From positions 62,001 to 126,000 of the forward strand of contig NZ_MRUH01000168.1 of assembly GCF_001922985.1 (NCBI RefSeq): 64,000 bases of DNA. Direction: 5' to 3'. This stretch comes from Teredinibacter waterburyi (GTDB lineage Bacteria > Pseudomonadota > Gammaproteobacteria > Pseudomonadales > Cellvibrionaceae). Made by a program: the position numbers and the translations under genes. Shown in pieces: positions 56,581 through 64,000 of the stretch (position 1 is its first letter; every line of letters starts with the position of its first letter). The notes under the pieces were generated by a model that ran no database searches, was not told the origin of the DNA, and worked only from the letters and a program-made list of their open reading frames with translations.

Positions 56581-56606
56581 CCCCTATTAATAGTAGGTAA
56601 TAGGGG
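56581..56606. promoter_or_regulatory. Palindrome 1 in the kdgK/araC intergenic region
   Basis: Perfect 9-bp arms CCCCTATTA and TAATAGGGG with an 8-bp spacer, 86 bp before the kdgK start. Operator-like; the binding protein is unknown. Confidence 0.6.
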
Positions 56607-56623
56607 CTAATTTAGTCTTATTG

Positions 56624-56649
56624 AGGTTCGATTTGGCTAAACCGAACCT
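56624..56649. promoter_or_regulatory. Palindrome 2 in the kdgK/araC intergenic region
   Basis: AGGTTCG-a-TTT-ggct-AAA-c-CGAACCT, a near-perfect 26-bp dyad with one mismatched pair per half beside the outer arms. It is followed on the plus strand by GTTTTTG, so as RNA it could also be an attenuator hairpin in the regulator's leader. Confidence 0.6.
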
Positions 56650-56795
56650 GTTTTTGATGATTGTTGGTTAGCATAGCCAATGGCTAATCGATATAGCCGT
56701 CATCCATACACTTGTTACCCACCGCAAAATTAGTGTCGCGCGACGAGTGCGGTCGAACGATGGTGCACCAGACTTCATTTTCAAGGAATGCTCGA

Positions 56796-57968
56796 ATGCC
56801 GTATGAAACATCTTACCAAGTATATTTAATTTTAGACGTCATCACGGTGTTTTTGTTGTTGTTCTTCGCTTTGTTCTTATTTACGAGCCAGCGTGGCAAT
56901 CGGCTCAGTAATCTGTTGTTGGCGGCACTAATGTTTTCCAGCGCCTGTGCCTATATGGATGGTGTGCTGATCAAATTGCAGCTGAATGTGCATTACAACT
57001 ACACGCACATTGTTCACGCGGCTATGTCGTTTGACTATCTTTTGGGGCCGCTCTTGCTGCTTTATTTGCAGTCGCGTATACAGCAGTCGTTCCGGTTAGT
57101 GTCTAGGCATGGGTTGCATTTTATCGCCTTCATCTGTCATTTCGGCTATATGATTTATCGCCTCGGGTTTGGTCCGCAAACCTTAGAACAACAGCAGGTG
57201 GCTGCGAACTACGTTTTTTCCTTTGCGGAAGTCCGTGTTCTTACCAGTTTAAGTACGCTGTATATGGGCCTGTATCTGGTTTGGTTGTACCTGTTGCTGT
57301 ATCGCTATCACCGTGAGTTGGGCGCTAATTTTTCCACTATCAAAAATCGTAATCTCGGTTGGATGTTGCTGTTAGTGGGTGGTTTTACCTGCGCTACGCT
57401 GATGCGTTATGCGAATAACCTATTGTGGTTACAGTTTCCAGAGATTGCCTATGTGAACCCGTTGGATTTAAAACTATTTGCGGTAATGGGGTTGTTTGTG
57501 GCAACCAATGCGGTGGTTTTTGTGACTTTACAGCAGCCGGATATCTTGCAGCTTCCCGCTAACGCTAAGCTTATGGCTATTCCAGCCATTCCGGCGAAAC
57601 AGGCACTGCTTCCAGATTCAGTGAAGTTGGAATATGTGGCGATGGTACGCAATTATATGGAGCGCCAAAAACCCTATTTGGATTCCGATTTAACGCTCAA
57701 CTCGTTTGCGCAGCAGCTAGATATTCCCGCCCATCACTTATCCCATGTATTAAATGCCGATTTCCATAAAAACTTTTATGAATTTGTAAACGGCTACCGC
57801 ATTGAAGAAGCAAAGGACCGCTTGTGCGCACATAATGCTGAAAAAATTACCGACATTATGTACGCCTGCGGATTCAATTCGAAGTCGGTGTTCAACACCA
57901 CCTTCCGCACTATGACGGGTATTACGCCGTCACAGTTCCGCAAAGCCAATTTACCCAAAACAGCCTAG
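56796..57968 (+). CDS. Membrane-anchored AraC-family regulator (7TM-like N-terminus)
   Basis: 390 residues from the ATG at 56796, chosen for its AAGGAA site. About seven hydrophobic helices (residues about 10-260, starting YLILDVITVFLLLFFALFLF) precede a C-terminal AraC DNA-binding domain with two helix-turn-helices (LTLNSFAQQLDIPAHHLSHVLN; ITDIMYACGFNSKSVFNTTFRTMTGITPSQFRK). Such membrane AraC proteins sense signals at the envelope. Its place between the glucuronate operon and GH115 makes it the likely xylan or glucuronate regulator. It converges on GH115, with 27 bp between them. Confidence 0.9.
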   Translation: MPYETSYQVYLILDVITVFLLLFFALFLFTSQRGNRLSNLLLAALMFSSACAYMDGVLIKLQLNVHYNYTHIVHAAMSFDYLLGPLLLLYLQSRIQQSFRLVSRHGLHFIAFICHFGYMIYRLGFGPQTLEQQQVAANYVFSFAEVRVLTSLSTLYMGLYLVWLYLLLYRYHRELGANFSTIKNRNLGWMLLLVGGFTCATLMRYANNLLWLQFPEIAYVNPLDLKLFAVMGLFVATNAVVFVTLQQPDILQLPANAKLMAIPAIPAKQALLPDSVKLEYVAMVRNYMERQKPYLDSDLTLNSFAQQLDIPAHHLSHVLNADFHKNFYEFVNGYRIEEAKDRLCAHNAEKITDIMYACGFNSKSVFNTTFRTMTGITPSQFRKANLPKTA

Positions 57969-57995
57969 TGCTGGGTTAATAACTTGGCGGGTCGA

Positions 57996-60917
57996 TTATA
58001 GTTTTTGACTTTCTTCCGGGCCGAGGTAACTGGGAAGTAAGCCGCCGGTATCGACAATAATTTTTTGCAGGGTCACGCCTGGGTCGATCATGTAAAGACG
58101 AATCTTATTGCGCCCAGTGGTTGTAACCTGATGTTGACTTTTGCTAACGCGAACGCCGTTGCGTACCGATTCCTCCCAGTTGCTGTCCGTTCCATTCATG
58201 CCCTCGACAATATCGATAATCTGCGGCGTTTCATCGCCAATCGCTACCGCATAGCGCAGGCCGTGGCCTGGGGTAAACGGCCAGCTAGGTGCGACGTGGG
58301 TGCTGAGTTCAAAGGTGCCGGTGTTTACGAAGGTGACGTCATATTCTAGGTAAGGTGCTTCGCTTGGTTTGCTAAAGCTTTTGTCGCCGATTGGAAATAC
58401 CGACATAGCGCTTTGCGTGCGACCGTGTTGAGGAATTTCTTGCCAGCTTAAACCGCTGGCTTTTTTATTGGCGCTGAAGCTCGCGGCTTCTATGCTGATA
58501 TAGCCATCCGCTTCAACAAACCCGCGTGCAGTTTTTCGCAATTTAGCGCTGGGCTTAGTGATGTTGACGCGGATATGAGCGCCCTGCCAACCCGTGCCCT
58601 TAATGTTGAGTGTTGTACTGTGCTCTCCGTCGGGTACCTTATCCCAATCGATACTGACATCGATCTTTTCGCTTACTGTTACTGTACCGGTGCTGTCGCT
58701 AAGTTTAATCCATGGCTCGCTGGTTGTAATACGATAGTCGAACGCTTTCGTTCCGCGGTTATAGATCTCTAGTGAACGTTTTGATTTACCAAAGAAATCA
58801 AAATTGAGTTCAAACTTTCCTGTGTGCGGCCAGTGACCAGAGACGGCGGCGGGCCAGCCAGACTCGATGCCTTCAACGGCGATACCCATTTCGGCATAGT
58901 TGCCTGGGCTGTAATGGTGAGTGGCGGGAAGCTGGTCGCCTTCAGGGTTATTCCAGTTGGTGTAACCGATATGTGGTTGATTCATAAAGTGGTTCCACTT
59001 ACCGCCATTAATCAGGTGGTACTGATTTTTCAATTCGGTGTCAGCGGCAAACAGAGCTTCAGCTTTTGCGGCGTAAATATTGGTATCGGCGCGACCCTGT
59101 TCGGCATACAAGCGGTTGCGCCCTAGCGCTATATTTAACTTGGTCACTATTGTGCTGGCTTTAACCGGATGCAGGACTAACTGAAAAAATGCGGACTTTT
59201 TTTCAGCGGGAATTTTTGCGTAGAGTTGCTCTGCGCTCGCTACCAGTTGATCGAGTTCGGCTTCAATACGCGCAGCTTCGTTGTAGTAAAGCAGGCTATA
59301 GGTGTTCGGCTCCATTAGTTCGGGCTTGCGGCGACCGTTGTGCCGCGTGTAGCCGGTCATTAATGTTTCGATTTCGGCCGCATATTCAGCGCCGAATTCA
59401 CGTGTCGCCCAAAGTATACCGAATTCTTGCAGGCGCTCTTTTGGCCAGCTTTCTGGATCCCAGGCCATGCGTAAGAAAAACTCGATGGGATATTCCATCG
59501 GTTTGAGGTCGCCGGCATTGGTAATCCAGATTTGATCGGCCTGATATTCATAGGCGAGGTTCATTTGCTCCCAAATTTTGCTAATCGGGTAGGTGTTGAT
59601 CCAACGATAAGAGCGCGGCCCACCGACATAATCGAAGTGATAGTAAACCCCCGCGCCGCCACTACGCTGACGTTCTTCGGGCGTCGGCAAGCGGCGAATG
59701 TTGCCCCAGTTGTCATCGGTCCAAAGCAGAATCACGTCGTCTGGCACACGCATACCTTTTTCGTAATAGCTTTGTACTTCTTTATAGAGGCACCACACTT
59801 GTGGCACGTCGGTAATGGGGCGGTCATCGAACACTTTAGTGAGAATATTGCGCTGATCTTGAACGATCGCTTCCAATAGCTCGATATTTTCGCCTTCGCT
59901 CATGGGCTTATCTTCTTGGCCGCGCATGCCCATGGTGAAGATGCTTTCATACGCTTTATTGCGACGTGCGCCCTGCTCCCAAAATTTTGCCAGCTCATCG
60001 GGGTTGGTTGAATACTCCCAGCGACCTTTGCCGTAGCGGTTCCATTCCTTGTCGGCACGCATCATAGGTTCGTGGTGCGAGGTGCTCATAACAATGCCGT
60101 ACTCGTCGGCCAGAATCATGTTTTGTGGGTCGTCGTCGGCAAAGGCGTTGTTCCACATTGCAGGCCAAAGAAAGTTAGCTTTCAGGCGCAGCAACAGCTC
60201 GAATACTTTTACATAGAATTCGTGGTTGTAATTGCCGTGGTTCTGATAAACCCAGTTGCTGAGCGCCGGGGCTTCGTCGTTTAAGAATATGCCGCGATAC
60301 TTCACTTTCGGTGCAGCTTGGGTTCGCAGTTGTTTGCTTAGGTAAAGTACTGGTTTGCTGGCCACCGGCACATCGGCCCAGTAGTACCAAGGCGATACCC
60401 CAATCTCTTCGGAGACATCGTAGATGCCATAGATTGTCCCGCGCATGTCGGCGCCAGCGATAACCAGTGCGCGCTCAACCCCAGGCAGTGGTTTGTTGAC
60501 GACTTGCATGTGGTAGCCGTCCCATTTGCCTTTGATGGCGCTTGGGTCAATTGCGCCGCGGGCAATCAGGTCGTCAATAATAGGGCTAACGCCAATGGTG
60601 CCTGCGATTACCGCGTGGCCGCTAAGTTCGGCCGCGTTGTGGGTAAGTTGCGCACGCTTACCGGTTACGCGCTCAATATCGGCCTGTAGGTCACTAAGTG
60701 CGTGCAACGCGCCTTTGTGATCGTTGCTGTCCATGAACAGTACAGCCTGCTCGCTGGGGCCTACTAGTTCAAATGCGTCTTTGCGAGGCTTTTCAAGCAG
60801 ATAGGCCTTATCACCCAAACCGCCGAGCGCGAACTGACTTAGGGCAAGTGTTAGAGCGCACGTCAGTACCAGCAGCGACCTGCTGGGTTTGCGAGGGGTG
60901 ATAATGGTTGAAAACAT
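57996..60917 (-). CDS. GH115 xylan alpha-1,2-glucuronidase
   Basis: 973 residues with an AAGGAG site and a signal peptide (to about QFALGG). The N-terminal domain (VLFMDSNDHKGALHALSDLQADIERVTGKRAQL) and central barrel (GTIYGIYDVSEEIGVSPWYYWADVPV; KYRGIFLNDEAPALSNWVYQNHG; NFLWPAMWNNAFADDDPQNMILADEYGIVMSTSHHEPMMR; WLYKEVQ-like stretch; LLWTDDNWGNIRRLP) fit GH115. A C-terminal beta-sandwich (about 840-960) ends the protein. It removes (4-O-methyl)glucuronic acid from glucuronoxylan or its oligomers in the periplasm or outside. It supplies the neighbouring UxaC pathway. Confidence 0.93.
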   Translation of the reverse strand: MFSTIITPRKPSRSLLVLTCALTLALSQFALGGLGDKAYLLEKPRKDAFELVGPSEQAVLFMDSNDHKGALHALSDLQADIERVTGKRAQLTHNAAELSGHAVIAGTIGVSPIIDDLIARGAIDPSAIKGKWDGYHMQVVNKPLPGVERALVIAGADMRGTIYGIYDVSEEIGVSPWYYWADVPVASKPVLYLSKQLRTQAAPKVKYRGIFLNDEAPALSNWVYQNHGNYNHEFYVKVFELLLRLKANFLWPAMWNNAFADDDPQNMILADEYGIVMSTSHHEPMMRADKEWNRYGKGRWEYSTNPDELAKFWEQGARRNKAYESIFTMGMRGQEDKPMSEGENIELLEAIVQDQRNILTKVFDDRPITDVPQVWCLYKEVQSYYEKGMRVPDDVILLWTDDNWGNIRRLPTPEERQRSGGAGVYYHFDYVGGPRSYRWINTYPISKIWEQMNLAYEYQADQIWITNAGDLKPMEYPIEFFLRMAWDPESWPKERLQEFGILWATREFGAEYAAEIETLMTGYTRHNGRRKPELMEPNTYSLLYYNEAARIEAELDQLVASAEQLYAKIPAEKKSAFFQLVLHPVKASTIVTKLNIALGRNRLYAEQGRADTNIYAAKAEALFAADTELKNQYHLINGGKWNHFMNQPHIGYTNWNNPEGDQLPATHHYSPGNYAEMGIAVEGIESGWPAAVSGHWPHTGKFELNFDFFGKSKRSLEIYNRGTKAFDYRITTSEPWIKLSDSTGTVTVSEKIDVSIDWDKVPDGEHSTTLNIKGTGWQGAHIRVNITKPSAKLRKTARGFVEADGYISIEAASFSANKKASGLSWQEIPQHGRTQSAMSVFPIGDKSFSKPSEAPYLEYDVTFVNTGTFELSTHVAPSWPFTPGHGLRYAVAIGDETPQIIDIVEGMNGTDSNWEESVRNGVRVSKSQHQVTTTGRNKIRLYMIDPGVTLQKIIVDTGGLLPSYLGPEESQKL

Positions 60918-61326
60918 GGATTGACTCCTTGATGGGCCTAAAATAAGGTGCTTTAGCTGTATGGCAAGTAATCGAGCAAGTAACCGAGTGTAGCTTACAG
61001 CGGCTGCAGGTAAGGTTAGTTCAGCTGCGTTGGTTTCACATCGATAGCTTAAGCCGCTGACCGATTTTGCATCGCTTTATGAGTTTGTATCGTTTCATCA
61101 TATTTAATGAATAGTCACTGATTATAGCCATTGTGGGTTTGGATAAGGCGGTTGAGGGTTAGGCAGCGCGCTAAACATTTCCTGTCAAAAACTAGTGGCG
61201 TCTCTTATGGTTTTTTTGACTATAAGATATTTTGGCGTCATTATAGCCGACTAATCGCGCAAATTTAACCGCTGTTCCGTTCGCCGAAGGCGATTCTGGG
61301 CTGGTCAATTTAGGTGTAACCCGAAG
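60918..61326. promoter_or_regulatory. GH115/GH10 divergent intergenic region with promoter
   Basis: No gene is visible. A plus-strand sigma-70-like promoter stands at 61216-61244: TTGACT, a 17-bp spacer, and CATTAT. The 9-bp sequence ATTATAGCC occurs at 61121-61129 and again at 61240-61248 in the same orientation, the second overlapping the -10 box, so it could be a regulator half-site pair. The leftward promoter for GH115 was not identified. Confidence 0.5.
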
Positions 61327-62547
61327 ATGTATATGAGTCTACCTATGTCGAAAAAAATCATGTCAAAAAAAGTGCTGAGTTCAATTCCATTGGCGTTAGC
61401 CGTTGTTAGCTTGATAGGTTGCGGAGGGTCAGGCGGCTCGGGCGGAGCAACACCAACGCCCGCACCTACCCCCACGCCGGAAGTAACGCCAGTGCCGACG
61501 GCTACTCCAACCCCCGAAGTGACACCCACGCCAAGTGGCGAAATTACGGTTACCAACTTACAGAGCCACGCTAGTTTTCCTATCGGCGTGGCGGTGCCCG
61601 CAGGAAATGACTCGAAAAGTGTGTTGAGCAGCAGTAGTCGCAGCGCCATTGTTACCAGCCATTTCGGCCAGATTACCGCCGAAAACATTATGAAGCCTGC
61701 TTATTTACACCCGGCAGAGAGCACCTACTTCTTCGATGATGCCGATGCGCTCGTTAACTATGCAACTAGCAATGGCTTGTCGGTACACGGCCATACGCTG
61801 GTTTGGCATAGCCAAATTCCGAACTGGATGTCGAACTTTAGTGGCGACGCGGCCGCGTGGACTAGCATGATGGAAAGTCACATCACTACGATTGTTTCAC
61901 GCTATGCCGATGCCGATATTGTGGTTAGCTGGGACGTGCTGAACGAAATCATCTCCGACAGTAACGGCGCACTGCGCGACAGCGTTTGGTTGCAGAATAT
62001 TGGCGAAAGCTATATCGAAAAAGCCTTTATTGCGGCGCGGGCAGCGGATGATGACGCCCTTCTATACTACAACGATTACAACTTGAGCAACGACGGTTCT
62101 AAAACCGCTGCGATGGTTAGCTTGGTTACGGACTTGGTTGCTCGAGACATTCCTATCGACGGTGTCGGTTTTCAGATGCATATTTTGAGTGATTGGCCGT
62201 CTGCAAATGCGATTAAGAATACCTTTCAAGACGTTGTCGATTTGGGTTTGATGGTAAAGATTACCGAGCTCGATATCACCATGAACTCTGATGAGGATAT
62301 GACCGAGCTGAGCGCGACTGCTGAGCAGCTGCAAGCGGATCGTTACCAGGCTGTCCTGGCAGCGTATTTGGAAGTTGTTCCTCCAGCTCAGCGCGGCGGT
62401 GTAACCGTGTGGGGTATTACCGACGCCGACAGTTGGATACCAAACTTCCGCGGACATCCGGATTGGCCCTTGTTATTTAATGCCGATTATTCGCCCAAGC
62501 TGGCCCTACAAGGCTTTGCTGATGCACTTACTGCTGCGCAACCTTAA
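61327..62547 (+). CDS. GH10 endo-beta-1,4-xylanase, lipoprotein with Pro/Thr linker
   Basis: 406 residues. The lipobox SLIGC (Cys about 32) is followed by a Gly/Ser stretch and a repetitive Pro-Thr linker (about 41-70, repeated PTPEVTP). The GH10 catalytic barrel comes next, with VHGHTLVWHSQIPNWM, acid/base E207 in SWDVLNEII and nucleophile E314 in KITELDIT. No carbohydrate-binding module is attached. Start uncertain among four in-frame ATGs (61327, 61333, 61345, 61360), none with a strong ribosome site. It cleaves the xylan main chain while anchored to the outer membrane. The GH43 gene follows 29 bp later. Confidence 0.95.
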   Translation: MYMSLPMSKKIMSKKVLSSIPLALAVVSLIGCGGSGGSGGATPTPAPTPTPEVTPVPTATPTPEVTPTPSGEITVTNLQSHASFPIGVAVPAGNDSKSVLSSSSRSAIVTSHFGQITAENIMKPAYLHPAESTYFFDDADALVNYATSNGLSVHGHTLVWHSQIPNWMSNFSGDAAAWTSMMESHITTIVSRYADADIVVSWDVLNEIISDSNGALRDSVWLQNIGESYIEKAFIAARAADDDALLYYNDYNLSNDGSKTAAMVSLVTDLVARDIPIDGVGFQMHILSDWPSANAIKNTFQDVVDLGLMVKITELDITMNSDEDMTELSATAEQLQADRYQAVLAAYLEVVPPAQRGGVTVWGITDADSWIPNFRGHPDWPLLFNADYSPKLALQGFADALTAAQP

Positions 62548-62576
62548 AAGGTCTGTAGCAAGGGGAGGGAGAGGTT

Positions 62577-64000
62577 ATGGCTAAACGTGGTTATGCAATA
62601 TTGGGTTCAAAGCGCCAAATTGCTTGGACTTTGCTGGCAGTCATAGTCCCTATTCTATGTGCTTGTAGTCTAAGGCCGACTGGCGAAGAGGGCCGCGATA
62701 GCGCGGCTATGGATACAGCGGCCGCGACTAAGGACGTGCAGCCGGTTTATTTCGATTGGTTTGAATACCGCGGCAATGACCCGATGTTTGCCGAGCCACT
62801 TGCACCGGGTGAATTCCAAAATCCGATTTTAGCGGGCTTCTATCCAGATCCGAGTATTGTCTATGCTGAGGATGCCTACTACATGGTGACCTCGTCATTC
62901 TCTTATTATCCAGGTATCCCACTGTTTCGTTCGACCGATCTGGTTAATTGGCAGCAGCTAGGTCACGTGCTTACCCGTCCGAGCCAACTAAAACTGCATG
63001 AGGTGGGCGTTTCTAGGGGAATCTACGCGCCTACTATTCGATATCACCAGGGTACTTTCTACGTAATTAGCACGGCGGTTGATAGCGGTGGCGGTAACTT
63101 TATCGTTACAACTCGTGACCCCGCTGGAGAGTGGTCAGATCCAATCTACCTACCTGAAATTAATGGTATTGATCCAGATCTTTTCTTTGATGACGACGGT
63201 AAAGTTTACATTGCTCACAATGGGCCGCCGATTGGTGAGCCGCTGTATCAAGGGCACCGCGCTATCTGGTTGTGGCAGTATGATCTCGGTACGCAAAAAG
63301 TAATGGCTGGCACTGGCCGCGTGATTGTCAATGGTGGGGTCGATTTGGCTTCTGAGCCGGTATGGATCGAGGCGCCACATATCTATCGCGTGGATGGGTG
63401 GTATTACCTACTTTGTGCGGAAGGCGGCACGTCGGATAAGCACTCTGAAGTTGTGTTTCGTACCCGCAGTCTAGATAAGCCGTTCTCGCCCTACTCGGGT
63501 AACCCAATTTTAACGCAGCGCGACCTAGACCCCAATCGCGCCAACCCAGTCGCAACCGCAGGTCATGCCGATCTGGTACAGACTCCCGCCGGCGACTGGT
63601 GGGTGGTGTTCCTCGCCACTCGAAATTACCAACAACGCCATTTTAATACTGGCCGGGAGACCTTTTTACTACCGGTAAAATGGCGCGATGGCTGGCCAAT
63701 AATTTTGCCGAAAGGTGAGCTGGTAGCGCTGCGGTCGGAAGCCCCCGCTTTGCCGATAACGAATACCCGTACTATTAATGTAAATAGTAGAGCCGGTATT
63801 CAGCCGACTACGGGTAATTTTATCTGGCGGGATGACTTTGACGGCGAGGTCTTATCGATGCCGTGGAATATGCTGCGCACACCCAGTGAGGGTTGGTATA
63901 GCTTTGACGCTGGAAAGCTTGCGATTACTGGCGGATCAAACGATCTTTCCAGCTTGGCGCAGCCCGCGTTTCTGGGCCGCCGATTACAACACCAGAACGC
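62577..64000 (+). CDS. GH43-family xylosidase/arabinofuranosidase, lipoprotein (C-terminus cut by window edge)
   Basis: 474 codons visible. The ATG at 62577 follows a GGGGAGGGAGAGG purine tract. A signal peptide ends in PILCAC, a probable lipobox. The GH43 five-bladed propeller begins at FQNPILAGFYPDPSIVY, giving the catalytic base Asp, and continues with SSFSYYPGIPLFRSTDLVNW. The pKa-modulating Asp is in NGIDPDLFFDDDG, and the general acid Glu is probably in SEPVWIEAPHIYRVDGWYYLL. A further domain starts at about FIWRDDFDGE and runs past the edge, as in GH43 enzymes with a DUF1349-like C-terminal domain. It trims xylo-oligosaccharides next to the GH10 xylanase, with which it is co-transcribed. 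Confidence 0.92.
   Translation, partial: MAKRGYAILGSKRQIAWTLLAVIVPILCACSLRPTGEEGRDSAAMDTAAATKDVQPVYFDWFEYRGNDPMFAEPLAPGEFQNPILAGFYPDPSIVYAEDAYYMVTSSFSYYPGIPLFRSTDLVNWQQLGHVLTRPSQLKLHEVGVSRGIYAPTIRYHQGTFYVISTAVDSGGGNFIVTTRDPAGEWSDPIYLPEINGIDPDLFFDDDGKVYIAHNGPPIGEPLYQGHRAIWLWQYDLGTQKVMAGTGRVIVNGGVDLASEPVWIEAPHIYRVDGWYYLLCAEGGTSDKHSEVVFRTRSLDKPFSPYSGNPILTQRDLDPNRANPVATAGHADLVQTPAGDWWVVFLATRNYQQRHFNTGRETFLLPVKWRDGWPIILPKGELVALRSEAPALPITNTRTINVNSRAGIQPTTGNFIWRDDFDGEVLSMPWNMLRTPSEGWYSFDAGKLAITGGSNDLSSLAQPAFLGRRLQHQN

Noticed and set aside
62062-62457. A 131-codon minus-strand frame inside the GH10 gene
   Set aside because: Antisense to the catalytic barrel, with no start signal.

Overview
The window looks like part of the chromosome of a marine or plant-polysaccharide-degrading gammaproteobacterium, most likely of the Cellvibrionaceae/Saccharophagus/Teredinibacter type. 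This is an inference from gene content: a secreted glucuronoxylan system (GH10, GH43, GH115), MetR/MetE, RimK, YebC, a TonB-dependent receptor behind a Fur box, and RND/MMPL exporters. I see no tRNA, rRNA, CRISPR array, insertion sequence or prophage. Gene density is high and both strands are used.

Layout. 1-9.4 kb: a left-going accessory cluster (TusA-like sulfur carrier, SufS-like cysteine desulfurase, SDR, PaaK-like adenylating enzyme, FOXRED2-like flavoprotein cut by the window edge). It is divergent from a membrane/SnoaL-like fusion gene and a HisC-like aminotransferase, and a lipoprotein with an Ig-like and a cupin domain follows. A nearly identical 26-28 bp element lies both in the divergent promoter region and in front of the lipoprotein gene, which suggests that these units are co-regulated. 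I read this as a possible sulfur-incorporating biosynthetic locus, and it is the best candidate for something undescribed. 9.5-17.9 kb: a HupE/UreJ-like membrane protein, a methyltransferase, and a TetR-controlled MMPL exporter operon (MMPL, LolA-like, outer-membrane barrel, metallo-beta-lactamase-fold protein) with two related operators. 18-28.6 kb: TauE/SafE permease, FrnE-like DsbA, Fur-controlled TonB receptor with a divergent tiny gene, MetR/MetE, a vWA lipoprotein and an OmpA-family protein. 28.9-35.1 kb: an EptA-like transferase overlapping an Omp85-like gene, TapT-like DTW protein, RlmI, MscL. 35.7-42.9 kb: a copper/silver efflux locus (CusB-CusF fusion, CusA) running straight into a DUF4212/sodium-solute symporter pair. 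43-51.3 kb: YebC, M13 peptidase, RimK with an aspartoacylase-like partner, MgtE, GAF histidine kinase.

51.3-64 kb: a glucuronoxylan utilisation locus. The secreted GH10 xylanase and GH43 enzyme attack the backbone and side groups, and GH115 releases (4-O-methyl-)glucuronic acid. UxaC, ManD and KdgK convert glucuronate, via fructuronate and mannonate, to KDG-6-phosphate. A membrane-anchored AraC regulator sits divergently from kdgK across two strong palindromes. Fructuronate reductase, KDPG aldolase and the oligosaccharide transporter are not in the window. The GH43 gene is cut by the right edge.

All functional calls rest on reading motifs by eye. No database search was possible.
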